The translations under genes and the position numbers were made by a program. The notes under the pieces are model-generated. The model was not told the origin of the DNA, did not search any database, and worked only from the letters and a program-made list of their open reading frames with translations. A DNA stretch of 64,000 nucleotides from Mucor racemosus (taxonomy: Eukaryota > Mucoromycota > Mucoromycetes > Mucorales > Mucoraceae), in NCBI GenBank assembly GCA_027405735.1, contig JAPEHQ010000001.1, positions 2,728,001 through 2,792,000 on the forward strand, read 5' to 3'. This document shows, piece by piece, positions 1 to 16,682 of this stretch; the first letter of the stretch is position 1, and the number at the start of each line of letters is the position of its first letter.

Positions 1-966
1 TTGAGGGATCTTAAATCGATGTTTGGCTGTATAAATGACATTGGCCGCTATGTAAACTCTCAAGTAACGTAGTGCTTCTCTATTAAAAAGCAAAAAGAGG
101 TCGAATAAAATTTTCAAATGTACAAAAGATCATGCAGCTCAGATGCATAGTAAACCAAATCTTTCTGGAACGTCCAGATTTATTATTTGAAATTCATGTT
201 GGCAAAAAAAAAAAAAAAAAAGCATTAATACACCCCCCCCCCTCTCTCTCTCTCTCTCTGGATAAAGCCAAGTAATTTTGCAAACTGATAACATAATACT
301 ACGATTTAAATTGTCTACTCAGAATTTGAGTGCACCGTCGCATGCATAAATAACCCCAAAATTAAAACCGAATTTCGCTTGGTCTTGGGTTCAACTATTG
401 CATTTTAAGGATTCATTTCGACACATTTCTGTAGTCATCCTTTCTCGCAAAATTGTGTTTGAAGCTTTCACAGTTTTTCATTGGCATTTGGGCACATTAG
501 GGAAACTTATCCAAACCTTAATGTATCCCCTGTTTATTTAAAAAATCAAGCCTTAGAATGAATACCAATTCATCAATAAAACGATTTTTACAAGATAAAT
601 ATATCTCATTTGATAACCTTGAAACCTTGATGTGCATTTTTAAAATGGCTCTGTCCCTGTGATTATTATGTGGAATCGAGAGGTTGATTGCCACTTTGAT
701 ACTTGCACGCATGATGCGATTGATTTAAGTAATGTCTTTGGCTACCAATGTCTTTCATTTAAACAATATGTAAAGACAACAAATAAATAAAATTGATTTT
801 CTAGATACAAGTACTTAAAATAAAACAGTAATAAAATATGGTTCAAATGTGGTTATCGTAAAAATATTTATTGGATACTTTAATATTTAATTGGATTCCT
901 CAGTAATTTGCTTTGATCTTCTGCTGAGTTGCTTGTTATTATTATATTTAATTGTCCCTCAGTATT
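1..966. other. Intergenic, no gene seen; simple repeats
   Basis: No credible coding region. It holds an A-tract followed by a C-tract and a CT microsatellite around 205-260, then AT-rich DNA. It lies downstream of the minus-strand KDM5 gene and probably contains its 3' untranslated region. The short minus-strand ORF at 518-712 has no recognisable motif and looks like chance. Confidence 0.6.
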
Positions 967-5370
<4,404 letters not shown>

Positions 5371-5529
5371 TCAATTAGTATTTTAAAGTGAAAAATGAAT
5401 AATTTGATTATAGATGTTGGGATAATAAAGAAAAAAGAGAGAGAGGGAGGGCGAACAAAAAAAAATGATTGCGAAGCAACCAAAAATTATTTTCCATTGT
5501 CATGGTGTGTGTGTATATAGAAAGAAATT

Positions 5530-6698
5530 TTACTTGCCAAGTCCAATTAAATTTGAATGCAACATGGTCAACACTGGAGAACATCCTACTTCACCTTTCC
5601 ATTGCATCAAATCATCAGCTCTGGTGGGTCCTTTAGTAATAATACCAATTGGCTTATTCAATTGACTTGCTAATCGCAATAATCGATAAGAAGAATAAGT
5701 TGCTAATGATGAGCCAATCACTAAAACTGCTGAACTATCACGTACGAACTTTTCTGCTTGATCTGTCACTTGATGCTTAATATTCTCTCCAAAGAATACA
5801 ACCTTGGGCTTCATCTTTTGACTGCCACAACTTTGGCATGGTGGTATATCAAACTCATCATAAGATGCTCCCTTGGGAAGTTCAACATCACCATCTGGAT
5901 TTATTTTACTTTTCCCAATCATATCTTTCCAGCTAGGATTTCTAGCATGTAATCTATGTTGATATTGATTTCTATCGGCAGAGGTATCTCCACAGTTCAT
6001 GCATTCTACTTTATACAGTGTTCCATGTAATTCTAATAGTCTTTGATCAGGTGTGCCTGCTTTTGAATGTAAATTATCTACATTTTGCGTAATAATATTT
6101 TGTATATAGCCATTGTCAATAAGTTTTTTCAATATATCATGAGTAGCGTTAGGTAGAGATTCCGACATTTTAGGCCAACCTAAATAACTGCGAGACCAAT
6201 ATCTCTGGCGATAATTATGAGAGGAAGCAAGTTCATGATATAAAATTGGTCGATGATTTGGATTACGAACATAACTAGATTAAAAACATTATTTTTAAAG
6301 AATTTTCTCTCGACAACTATTTGCCTTACGTTCCCTATAACGCAACTTATAATGTTAGCAATATTTGGCCATCAATCAGACTTTTTTTTTTAATACCTGA
6401 TCCCCTCTATAGTCGGGTATGCCAGAATCTGTAGAGACGCCTTGTAAAATTAAAATAAAACAATTGGTTACGGAGCATAATTAAGATCGTTGGCCACATG
6501 TGTCTGCCTACCTGCACCCGTGACAATTAATAAACGGCCTCTATGTTGCTGAAACATGTCTGTTGCCATAGAAACAACCTGATCAACATCAAAAGAAGAT
6601 GTAGTTGCTGGCAATGTCGTTTTTAATTCTGGAATTTTGATTGTGGCATTCCACACTTTGTTTGATATGTGCCTTGCAACTAAAGTTGGATAAACCAT
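5530..6698 (-). CDS. Class II (SIRT4-like) sirtuin, NAD-dependent deacylase
   Basis: NAD+-dependent protein deacylase/lipoamidase-type sirtuin; the best match from memory is the SIRT4-like class II group, which is mitochondrial in animals. Exons on the minus strand: 6698-6512, 6440-6397, a 5-nt microexon 6334-6330, and 6274-5530, giving about 326 residues. The microexon (GGAAC) is needed to join the GIPDYRGDQ motif in frame to YVRNPNHRP; direct splicing of 6397 to 6274 gives an immediate stop. Hallmarks: GAGVSTDSGIPDYRG (NAD binding), TQNVDNLHSKAG, the catalytic His in ELHGTL, four zinc cysteines (CMNC and CQSC), VVFFGEN and VIGSSLA. The N-terminus (MVYPTLVARHISNKVW) could be a mitochondrial targeting sequence, which is inference. 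It is divergently arranged with the PSP1-domain gene. Confidence 0.9.
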
Positions 6699-7230
6699 AT
6701 TAATTAATTAAGAACAAAAACTCTTAAAATTGTAAACCCTACACCATAGAGATGGGCTGCTGGGATGTAAGAGCATCATTTTGTGCACGTTTGCACGTCA
6801 TTGATAAGATTGAATTTATTGGAGACCAGTGAGACATTTTTTTCAAGTAAAATCTCCCTCTTCTCTCTGTAATCTTTTTTTTTTTTTTTTTTTTTTTTTT
6901 CTTATTTGTTAACCTTTCCTTTCATTTGATTATCATTGCATCTTAATAGAAAAAAAAGGTATTTTATTATATAAATTAGTCTTTTAAATTATATATGATA
7001 AAATTAGCATATTATTTATATTTCTAAACATCAAATGAAGTTTGAGAAAGTTTTACTTTCCCTGTTTATAGATTATTTAGATATTTAGAGTGAGAGAAAA
7101 AAAAAGCGAAAGGTAAATGCATACATATGTAAAACCTACTGGTTAAAATAACGTTTTTTTGTTTTTTTTTTTTCCTTTAGTTTTAATAGAATAATACTAA
7201 AAGTCTCATACAAAAAGGCATAAAAAAATA
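6699..7230. promoter_or_regulatory. Divergent intergenic region between sirtuin and PSP1-domain gene
   Basis: About 530 bp shared by two divergently transcribed genes, so it should hold both promoters. It contains a long T-tract (about 6869-6900) and AT-rich DNA. I could not assign a specific factor site. Confidence 0.45.
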
Positions 7231-9307
7231 ATGGCACAACAACAGCAAAAGGTAGATTTATGGTAACTGTGTTCATTTTCATATTATTAATCTTTTTTGA
7301 TGTGTAGAATAAATCCAAAGTGAGTTGTATTTAGATATTGACATTGCATTTTATCACTAACGTTTATTGCAGACCGAGGATGAGAGCAATTTTGTTGGTG
7401 TCCCAATCATAAATAGCCCAAATCCTGATAATGCTTGGAAAGCTGTGGGTAGCCCCTCAAGAAGAGGAAGCACAACCATGCCCTTCTTGGATACTAATAA
7501 AAAGTCAAGCCCTAATGATTCTCCTGTAAATGATCATGTTGATATCATTAGAAGGTCCTCTATTGTATCCGAAGGTAATATCAACAACAACAATAGTAAT
7601 AATTGGGGTTCGTTTGGTGGTTTTCAATGGGAGGGTCCTTCTATTTTTGATGAAGATGGCAAACCTGTTACTGTCCCACCTACTCAGCCTGCTCCCGACG
7701 ATGCTCAAGCAGTTTTTAATACAAACTATGACATTCTCTCGGTTCCCATGTTACCTGGTGTTTCACTTGAACCTATATACCGCCAACAACGTAGTCTTTC
7801 ATTTTCAATGGGACAGGACCCCACCTTTTTCGGTTATGATGATTATGATGAACATCCTCAACAACAGCAGCAACAGCAACAACAAAATCAGTATCAATCT
7901 ACTTTTAAGTCTAGTTTAGCCCCTATGGAGGAAGAAGAGGATGCTTATTATGATGAATTTGATCATATTAGATCTAGATCAAAGTCTTCAGGTGCTGCTT
8001 TTGGTTTGTTATCTCAAAATCAACATTCCCGTCTAATGAACAATGGCCACATTAGACGAGGTTCAGAACAACAAGACGATTTGTTGATAAATCAACGCCG
8101 TCGCTCATCATCCAGATTTTTCAATACAGGCGACAATCCAATGTCCTTGGGTGATAAAGAAAGATTAGATATTTTACAGCGTCGTTTATCTCAACAGGAA
8201 TACTCTTTTCCTGATAATATTATGAGAAGGCAATCCTTAACTTTAAGCGCTCACCCGCCTAGTAATATTCAACAGTTAGCAGATCAACTGGAAAATACAC
8301 ATTTGAGAACAGATTTGCCAAATCTTGGCTCATTTCAACCACCTCCTCAACCCCAGCAACCTCAATATAGATCTGATCTTTATGCTCAACATTTGCAACA
8401 ACAACCACTCTTCAATAACGGACCTCTCAGTTACCACCAGCAGCCAGTTCAACAGACACAGCAACAACAACCACAACATCAATCACAACACCATTATCAG
8501 CAACAGCAGCGACAACAACAGCAGCAGCAGCAACAACAACAGCAACAACAGCAACAGCAACAAGTTGCTGATGATTATTTTGATACTGATCCTAGAGGAT
8601 TTCAAGATCTTGGAAAGGGTATTCCTATTCATCGTTTAGATCCAAATGTTCCGTTATACATGGTTGAGTTCAAGGGTGGCAGAACTGATTTCTTCTATGT
8701 CATTGATTCTAATCAATTCCATCCCCAATTGGGGGATCTTGTTATTGTTGAAGCTGATCGTGGTAAAGATCTTGGTAAAGTGGCCTGTAATACATTGAAT
8801 ATTGATCAAGTTACTGTTTTGGAACAAAAAAAGCAAGCTCAGTTACAGCAATTAGAAAACAATGATAAAGAAAAAGAAAAGGAGGAAGACACTCCTGCCA
8901 AAGCCCAAAGAGAACTTCATATTAAAAGAATATTCAGATTAGCCGCGTCTGATGAAGTGAATCTATTGTTGGTTAAAGGTCAAGACGAACATAAAGCACT
9001 TGTTGTTTGCCAACAAAAGACAAAACAACGAAAATTGCCCATGGAGGTTGTGGATGCTGAGTATCAGTGGGATCGTCGCAAATTGACTTTTTATTTTGAA
9101 GCTGAAAACCGTATTGATTTCAGAGAATTAGTTCGCGAATTATTTAAAATTTACAAAACTCGTATTTGGATGTAAGTGTAATCTACCGTTTTTCATCATT
9201 AAATTAACTTTTTTTTTTTTAGGTGCGTTGTAACTGCCCCTATTACCATAGATGATATTAGCAATACTGCGACTACAGCTACCATAACTGCACCATCTGA
9301 AATCTGA
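7231..9307 (+). CDS. PSP1-domain protein with polyglutamine tracts
   Basis: Protein with a C-terminal PSP1 domain, found in bacterial RicT/YaaT and in S. cerevisiae Psp1; the biochemical role in fungi is poorly defined. Three exons: 7231-7251, 7373-9171 and 9223-9307, about 634 residues. I chose ATG 7231 because the long reading frame has no ATG at its beginning and starts right after TTATTGCAG, a good 3' splice site. The 21-nt first exon (MAQQQQK) joins it in frame across a 121-bp intron. The N-terminal two thirds is low-complexity, with RRGS/RRSS-like Ser motifs and CAG/CAA-encoded glutamine runs near residues 170 and 384-404. The PSP1 domain is roughly 434-606 (GDLVIVEADRGKDLGKV is visible). 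The last exon adds a short Thr/Ala-rich tail. Confidence 0.87.
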
Positions 9308-10226
9308 TGAGCTAATAATATAATATTTAAGAACTTATTTGTTTTATATCAAATTCCTTAAATTTGGCAAGTTCCCTTCTGTCATTCCTCTCTTTCCAAG
9401 TTTAGATCATTAAACCCCATGTATTTTTGTAATACTTACAATTTAGTTGTATCAAAAATCGATGCCCCTTCTTTAATAAATTGAATAAATTAACTTTTAC
9501 AGATTGTTTAAGCTTTCTTCCAAGGCATGTGAAAGCCTTGAAGCTTTTTACTAAATACAGATATGAGTTCTACTTTCAATTCAATTTAGTAGCTGGTAAC
9601 CACATTAAATAAAGACCTATCGTAGTTTGCATCAAACATTATTTGAATTGATTACTTATGAGAGTGTTATAGCTTTCTGAGCTAGAGTACATACTGTCAT
9701 TGTCACGAAATAGACGTTTTAATAATCAATAAAATGAAATATCAACATTATCTCTCTTGTCAACCAAATTAGTGAATTGGGATGCATGATTGCAGCTACA
9801 TTAAGTGGCATATCTTCAGTTATGGTTAAATGGAACATTCAAAGTACTAATTTGTGACAATTGATGACACTTGATATGTACTTTATATCATTTTTTTTTT
9901 TCAAGTTTTCAGACGTATTCTACAATATAGCTTGTGGGATTCTTCAACATTCAAAGGCCCTGACGACTGTAAAGAAAAGTGTTAAAAATTCTGAATATGA
10001 CAATAATCATACTGTATTAAAGGCCAGAGGACCCTATCCATATCATAAGCATTCAATTTTTATTGTACTTATGAAACTATTTCGCTTCCCGAAAGGACTC
10101 TGCTTCACTCCATTCTTTCTTTTCATCTGTTTTGCTCATAAAGATATATCCAGACACACTCCTAATATATAAAAGCCTGTGCAGTTAACACTAAAGTAAC
10201 GCTATCAATCTATAATATACGACATT
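9308..10226. other. Intergenic, VPS54 promoter side
   Basis: About 920 bp without a supportable gene. The ORF at 9861-10172 has no recognisable motif and overlaps the probable VPS54 promoter. AATAAA-type polyadenylation signals for the PSP1-domain gene lie near 9474-9488. Confidence 0.5.
10165..10174 (+). promoter_or_regulatory. TATA box candidate of VPS54 gene
   Basis: TATATAAAAG lies about 53 bp upstream of the chosen VPS54 start codon and is the clearest core promoter element in the interval. Assignment is by position only. Confidence 0.45.
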
Positions 10227-13200
10227 ATGCCCAATAATACAACACCAACAAGGGCATCAATAGATAATACACGTATGACTCGTACGGCCTCAGGTGTTAA
10301 ACTGGCTTATTTAGCATCTTCACAACAAGGCAATTCTACAAGTATACCTGCCCTTTTATCTCAAAACAATGACCCTAGTAATCATATAGGCGTTATACCA
10401 CCTTCTAATAATACAATTAATAACAATATCAACAAACCTCTAGCTCGTGAAAGACCTTTTGCTCGCGATGACTATAACAACACAAATTCAAACAGTCGGC
10501 CACCTTCTATTAGATCTGCCACCTCATTTGGAAGACCATTAAATAGATTTATCCCCGGGAATCATGCACGCCATCATTCCAATTATTCAAATTTTAGCAC
10601 AATGAGTGAAACTGCGTTACCATGGACAACCCGAGATATAGGGTTTAATGCTATCTCAGGTAAACTAACTTCAATATATATGAAACATAAACTAATAAAA
10701 ACTTGTAGGCGTACTAAATGACCCTGTAAAGTCTAAAGATTTAACCAGACCGAATAAAGTCGATATTCCACCTGTCTCGCATGCATCTATTCCTCGTATT
10801 AAACCTAGTGATTTTGAGTCTTACTTGAGTCATATTGGCCCAGCATTTGAAAGATATCAACAATATAAACTCTCCAATAAAGACGAAGATACGAATTCAT
10901 ACCCGCCTACACCAAACGCAACATTAACAGTAGTAGAAGATGAAGAGCCTTTCTCTCCGTTCGGAAGGCATCCAATAAAACGTACGGGTCGTAATCCTTA
11001 TAGTTTACCACAACATATTTTATCAAGTGAGAGCTTACTAGACGAAGATGTGAAGACTCCCCCACGAGAATTACCTATGATTGAAAATGTACCACCTATC
11101 TTTTTTGAGCCAGACTTCTTGCTTGAAAATCCACAAGTTTTTGATACTGTATGCGAAGGTGCAGATATTATTGGAAATAGTGGACCTAATCCATCCGTTT
11201 CTACCAATTCAATCTTACAAGAAAAGTTATCTTATTATTTGGATACTGTCGAAGTACACTTACTTGGAGAAATTGAGAATAGATCATCTTCATTCTTTGA
11301 AGCACTTAGTAATTTACAAGCTTTACATCAACAAACTTTAGATTGTGTCACACAAATCCATACCATACGTCAAAAAATGAAGCAGATTCAAAATACGGAA
11401 TGTAAGGATGGGTTGGAAATTATTCGACTTCAAGTGAGAAAACGAAATCTAGAAAAACTGCATCGAGTAACTGAAATAGTCAAAGATATTCGATCAGCTC
11501 AACCAATGATACAAATCTTGCTTGGACAAGGCGACTATTTTGCTGCATTGGATTTGATTGATGAAACTAGAGATATATTGAACGGTAGGAACGATAGTGA
11601 TGACCAAGGAGCTATTAACTTGACTTCGGTTAAAGCATTGTCGAATTTTTCAAGTCAATTGGATGAAATGGAGAAGGCTGTTGGTGTTATGATGCAGCAT
11701 GATTTTCTTAGTATACTTTTATCAGACTTATCATACAAAATCGAAAGTTTAGACCCTGAAACAGCAAAACAATTGCTTTTAGATTTAGCAGAAAGAACAA
11801 CGAATACATATGTCGACAATATAAGTGTAGATGACAAAGAGAATGATTTGAAGGAAAGAATGATACCTAGCACGCTTGGATTATTGCGCACAAACATGTT
11901 GTCAATTACATTACAAGGATATCGCGAAAGACTGATGGTTGAAATCAAAGATATAATTCGCAAACAATATCCGCCTACGTCTGCTTCGACATCATCAGTA
12001 TCTTCTTCTGACGAGCATATGGGTAACCTTGCAAAGCAGTTAAAATCTATGCCCTTTTCATCATTTTTTCAAATGTTACTGGAAATTTTTTCGACATTAA
12101 TGGAAGCCATTCAACGAGCATCAGTTTATCACCAACTGCTAATGCTAATTATCGAAACACAATGCCCCAAACCTGATTTTTTAATACAACTAGGCAAAGA
12201 ATCTGCTGACATTATTTTTTCTGCTGCTGATTTGGCTCATGTACGATGTGGAAAATTAATTAGTTTTCGTAATGATCAAAATACATTGCTTAATCCAACC
12301 GATTTCTATCGACTTTCTAATGTGGTGCGTACATTTATTTCACAATGTGAAATGTTTTCTGGTCGAACTTGTTTTGGTCTTAGAGGTACAGTCTTGTCTC
12401 AGCAAAAAGCATTCGTTGAACATTTCCATATGGAACGTGTAAAACAAGAAGCACAACTTATAGAAAATGAGCAATGGGCAGCAAGCGAAGTACCTTCCGA
12501 CTTTCAATTGATCGTCGATCGTATATGCGAAGGGCGTATCGATAGTTTTATTAGTGGATCTGTTCAGCCGGAATCTTCTGCTGATGGTATTAAGTCTACA
12601 AAGCATTTAATCATTGATGGACACAGTTATTATATTGTTGGTTGTAGTTTATTGATCCTTAAAATGTTTGAAGATTATTTAAAATGTATATTCAACTTGG
12701 AAAATATGACATTGGAGATCATGCAGAAATTGATGGAATTATTGAAGGTACATTGGAAGTATATCGTAAATAATCCTTATTAACGTGTTTTGGAAGCTAT
12801 TCAATTCAAGGGTATGTCAAGTTATTTTGGGCGCTGGTGCAATGCGTTCTGCAGGTTTGAAAAATATTACGGCAAAACATTTAGCATTAGCTTCACAATC
12901 TCTTGCTGTCATGATTGCTTTGATCCCGAAGCTAAAAGAATGCATTAGTCGCCATTTAACACACAAACAGGCAGCCCACCTTTCTGAATTCGATCGAATA
13001 GTAAATGATTACAAAAATCATCAAGGTGAGATTCATGCTAAACTAGTAGCTATTATGAATGAAAGGTTTGCTGCTCATGTCAAGGCAATGCAAGCAATAC
13101 AATGGGATGAAGAAGATCCTCAGACTGGTAAAAATGCAAACATGTATATGGAAACCCTTGTTACAGAAACTGTCCGATTACACAAAGTACTTGCTAAGTA

Positions 13201-13539
13201 TTTGCCAGTAACTGATTTGAAGGTATAAGAAAGAAAAAAAAAGAGTTGGAGAAAAGATTTTCGCATACTAAACTATTGTAGTTTGTCATGTCTCAAGTAT
13301 TTCAATCATTCACATCTCAATTATCAGACCAAATTAAGCATACAGATATCAGATCAGAAAGAGGGAAAAGTCGTTTAGCAAGAGATGCTGCCTATTTCAC
13401 TCGACGCCTGAAAGCACTGCATTACGTTGATCCGCCTTCGAACTCTGTTATAGAAGCCGTGGACAATGTAATAATCATCGAACCAGAGACAACAGAATCA
13501 CCAGTAATTGATAAGAATTATACATCTGATCAAAAATAA
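10227..13539 (+). CDS. VPS54: VPS54, GARP tethering complex subunit
   Basis: Large subunit of the GARP complex, which tethers endosome-derived retrograde vesicles at the trans-Golgi network. Exons: 10227-10659, 10709-12747, 12797-13222, 13282-13539; all joins keep frame and give about 1051 residues. The region after residue ~280 matches VPS54: the FFEPDFLLENPQVF segment followed by QEKLSYYLDTVEVHL and helical coiled-coil sequence. Exon 3 carries the conserved VPS54 C-terminal core (LFNSRVCQVILGAGAMRSAG, then GEIHAKLVAIMNERF). The N-terminal ~180 residues are low-complexity and Asn/Ser-rich. A TATA-like element precedes the start codon. The intron at 12748-12796 is only 49 bp, so the continuing frame past its donor to a stop at 12783 is an artefact of reading through. 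Confidence 0.92.
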
Positions 13540-13709
13540 ACCAGCGTTCATTGTATTTTACACGTTGCTTTTTTTTTTTTTTTTTTTTTTTTTTTGCGTT
13601 CCAAGACGTGTAATTTGAATAGTGTTGCACGCGCTTTTTAACATCAAAGTCCCCTTTACAGAAAGAGAAAAAAAAACTCTTTATTTTTCTTTTCCAATCA
13701 AAAAATAGG

Positions 13710-14081
13710 ATGGTTCATGTTGTAGTCCATTCTCAGAGGCATTCTAACAAAAAAGAAGAGCTCATTTATCTTGACTTTCAAGGTAGTTTTGATGTGGGAG
13801 ATGAACCGCAATTAGATAATTTGGAAATAGGCGATCTCACACTGCAAGGAGAATCTGCAATTCTCATTATTGGGCACCATAGACTTGTCGGTAAAAAAAC
13901 GAAGTTAACAAAACCATTCGCTGTAGTTCACAAAAGAAAAACAGATTTGGATATATTAGAGGAGCAAGATGGTGTTTGCTATGATGTTGTTACAATTTTA
14001 AAAGAAAAATATGTTTTTCCAAATAGGCCTGGATTAATAGTACAAGAAAGTTTGCGTGGTTTAGCAAGGATAGGCAAATGA
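13710..14081 (+). CDS. CTF8: CTF8, alternative clamp loader (Ctf18-RFC) subunit
   Basis: Small subunit of the Ctf18-Dcc1-Ctf8 replication factor C variant, which loads PCNA and supports sister-chromatid cohesion. Single exon of 123 residues, about the usual size for the family. Visible family features are the LIYLDFQGSFD start region, the GDLTLQGESAILIIGHHRLVG core and a C-terminal YVFPNRPGLI segment. The start codon follows a T-tract and A-rich leader. It is encoded 170 bp downstream of VPS54 on the same strand, with a 22-T tract between the genes. Confidence 0.87.
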   Translation: MVHVVVHSQRHSNKKEELIYLDFQGSFDVGDEPQLDNLEIGDLTLQGESAILIIGHHRLVGKKTKLTKPFAVVHKRKTDLDILEEQDGVCYDVVTILKEKYVFPNRPGLIVQESLRGLARIGK

Positions 14082-15061
14082 GCAATATTATTTTATTTTA
14101 TTTATCTTTCTCTGTATATAATTCTCATGAGTAGGCTACAATAGAGCAGCATGCATAATAAAAACTTGATTTACTCATATAAAAATGTTTGAAAGTATAC
14201 AGAATACTTTTTTATAAAAATCTCTGTCAATTTGAATTGCTATTTTAAATGCTCTTTTTTGTTCTTGTTCCAAATTGCAAATTGCAAAAAAAAAAAAGCA
14301 AAGATCATGATCGTGTTTCTTTGGATTGCCAGACAAACATTTTACTTTTCATATTATGTATCATATATATACCTTCTTTGAGACCGATTTATATGCAACT
14401 AACCCATGTCACTGTTTCGACATATAAAATTTGTGCATAAAAATGTAATGCAGCAAATATAAGCTTTGATAAAATAGACACTTGTTATAGAGGTAATCTT
14501 GATATCCTTTTTTCGTTGCTTCTTTTGGACAAGGTTCATATTTGTATGAGGATAAATGATATATGTATGCCATAGCCTTTGTCTTGAATTGTAATTAATA
14601 ATATCTTCTCTCCTTTATCCTAGGCTTCTTACATGTGAGTTTCCCTTATATTTTCATAAATTGACAGCATTGAATGCACATTAAAAAGAGTTAAAAAGGA
14701 GAAAAGATAAAGCCACTTGGATCAACTGGGATCAACTGGGATCAACTCCTTTTTTTAATTTTTGACGTTACCATTGCTTAGTTGCTCTCTTCTGTCTACA
14801 TGTTTCACCTATGTCTTTTCGAGTTCTGTGATAAATTGAATCATTTTAATGCAAAGTATGGGAAAACTTGCTTGAAATGAATATTTAGTTCTTTGATCTA
14901 TTGTCATTTGATAGTGAAAGTAATAAAAAGGCTCATTTTTAAAATTATTGCTATCGCTTTCTTCTTTTTTTCTATATTCTTATTTCATAAAAGATATTAC
15001 AATGACAGGTAGGAGAAATGAATACAAACACACAAAGAAAAATATAACAATATTTTAAAAA
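14082..15061. other. Long upstream region of the GATA factor gene
   Basis: About 980 bp with no supportable gene. It includes a triplicated 10-bp unit (GATCAACTGG type) at 14719-14747, and GATA-containing words such as AAAAGATAAAGCC next to it, which would be compatible with autoregulation (inference). ORF 14249-14440 has no recognisable features. Confidence 0.5.
14719..14747 (+). repeat. Triple tandem 10-bp repeat in GATA gene promoter
   Basis: GGATCAACTG is repeated three times in direct tandem about 320 bp upstream of the GATA factor start codon. It could be a transcription factor array or a slippage product. Confidence 0.6.
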
Positions 15062-16182
15062 ATGAATATAGATTATTTTGGGCCTCCTCAGTTTTCAAAT
15101 AACATCATTAGCAACTCTGCTACATCTGGTACAAGCGATCGTATCTTCTATGATGAAGATGCGGGTTCATCTGCTGCTTCCACATCTCCAGTTGGAGATC
15201 TCGCTTTGAGCTACCCTCAAGGTGTGAATCCGGCTGCTGTATATTATACTCCTACGCAAGTTCCTTTTTTTATGAATACGTACGATTATTATAGTGGCAC
15301 AACATACAATCAAGCTTATGTGAACCAACAGCCAATGCCCTATACCCCATCTATGTCATCAGAAGAACAACTGTATTTTATAAATGGCGATGTAAATACT
15401 ACTACACCATCTCCTTCATCAAGCATGTCTTCTGTTTACGCTTCAAATATGTATTTGAATAATACGAGAGAAACCCCCCTTTTAGCTGACTCTGCTGTTC
15501 ATGAACACGCAGAAACTATTGTTACCTCTCCAGTTTCTGATTCCCCTTATCAGAAGAAAAGAGTTGCAAATTACCAATCTGCATTTAGCCATCTTACCTT
15601 GGCAGATTCGGCTGCATTGGTTAGTAACGATTTTTCCGATAAACAACGCTCTGAAACTAAGAAACCAAGTTACTTTTTATCCTATAAACACCATGACAAT
15701 TGTCATCGTCAGCATGAAAAGTCTGATGTCAAGAGGGCACATCATATTAAGAAATCATCTCGTAGCAAGGGTAAAAAGAAGTGCAGTAATTGCCATGCCA
15801 CTGATTCACCATCCTGGAGACGCAGTATTTGCAAATCATCAAAAGGAGATCTTGTTTGCAATGCATGTGGGCTTTAGTAAGTAAAAAAATACTCTATGTC
15901 AATTTTATAGTTATTAACGCTTTTGAATTAATTAACAAGTGAAAAAACTGCCAAAAGAAAACGCATGCTTGTCACTAATGATGATGGCACAACTAAGGTT
16001 GTTAGAAAACGTGACCCAAGAGGATTTTGCTGCTCTAAATGTGGAGCAAAGGATTCTACCCGTTGGAGAAAACTGCATGACAATACTGTCCACTGTAAGT
16101 TGATACAAGTTCATGTTAAAAACATATTTATACTCATGTTATTTGACCATTAGGCGAGAAATGTGTTCGAGGTCGCAGATAA
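15062..16182 (+). CDS. GATA-type zinc finger transcription factor, two unequal fingers
   Basis: Probable DNA-binding transcription factor. Exons: 15062-15876, 15940-16094 and 16154-16182, in frame, giving about 332 residues. The N-terminal two thirds is Ser/Thr/Tyr-rich with no domain I recognise. A basic stretch (KKSSRSKGKKK) precedes finger 1: CSNC, 21 residues, then CNACGLY, typical of GATA except for a long loop (18-20 is usual). Finger 2 is CSKC, 17 residues, then CEKC, and lacks the NACGL signature; its last cysteines are in the tiny third exon. Fungal GATA factors with two fingers exist (SreA/Fep1 iron regulators), but their spacer motifs are not evident here, so I do not assign a pathway. 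Confidence 0.8.
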
Positions 16183-16682
16183 TTGATTTTTTCAAATTTT
16201 TTGCTTATATAATATTTCAATAAATTCTTTCTCGAGCTAATATTCGTATCTTTGTTTGTTATACCTTGCCCATAATTGAACATTATTATGTATATAATCT
16301 GAAAAGATGTTAAACTTGGATCTTTCGTTTCATTTTCGCGAATCCTGTCTTTTTAACTTTCAATACAGTACTTTGCTGGTACTAGTGGCTATCCAGAATT
16401 ACAAAATACGAGACGAAAAAGATAAGAAATAAAAAGAAATTATATGCTCATCAGTACTTACTGGTTATTTCAACATATTTCAAGGTAACAAAAGTTAAAA
16501 AAAAATGATTCATTTGTAAAATGCTCGCTATTTTTTAGTTATACTACAAGAAAGTATTGAAGCATTCTCTAGAATTTGGCTTTTAAAAATGAAAGGCAAA
16601 TATTACATAAAGATATGGAAATTAAAGCATGATTTTCATGGAATATAGTTGTAAATATATTGTCAGAAACACACAGACTATA
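16183..16682. other. Intergenic, nothing recognised
   Basis: About 500 bp of AT-rich DNA between the GATA gene and the first transposon fragment. It probably holds the 3' untranslated region (AATAAA near 16218-16225). No gene or RNA seen. Confidence 0.5.

Noticed and set aside
7136..7318. Minus-strand ORF upstream of the PSP1-domain gene
   Set aside because: Overlaps exon 1 and intron 1 of that gene in antisense; no motif.
7367..7372. TTG as start codon of the PSP1-domain protein
   Set aside because: The position is the end of an intron (TTATTGCAG); an ATG exon at 7231-7251 joins in frame.
9861..10172. 103-aa ORF before VPS54
   Set aside because: No recognisable domain and it includes the probable TATA box of VPS54.
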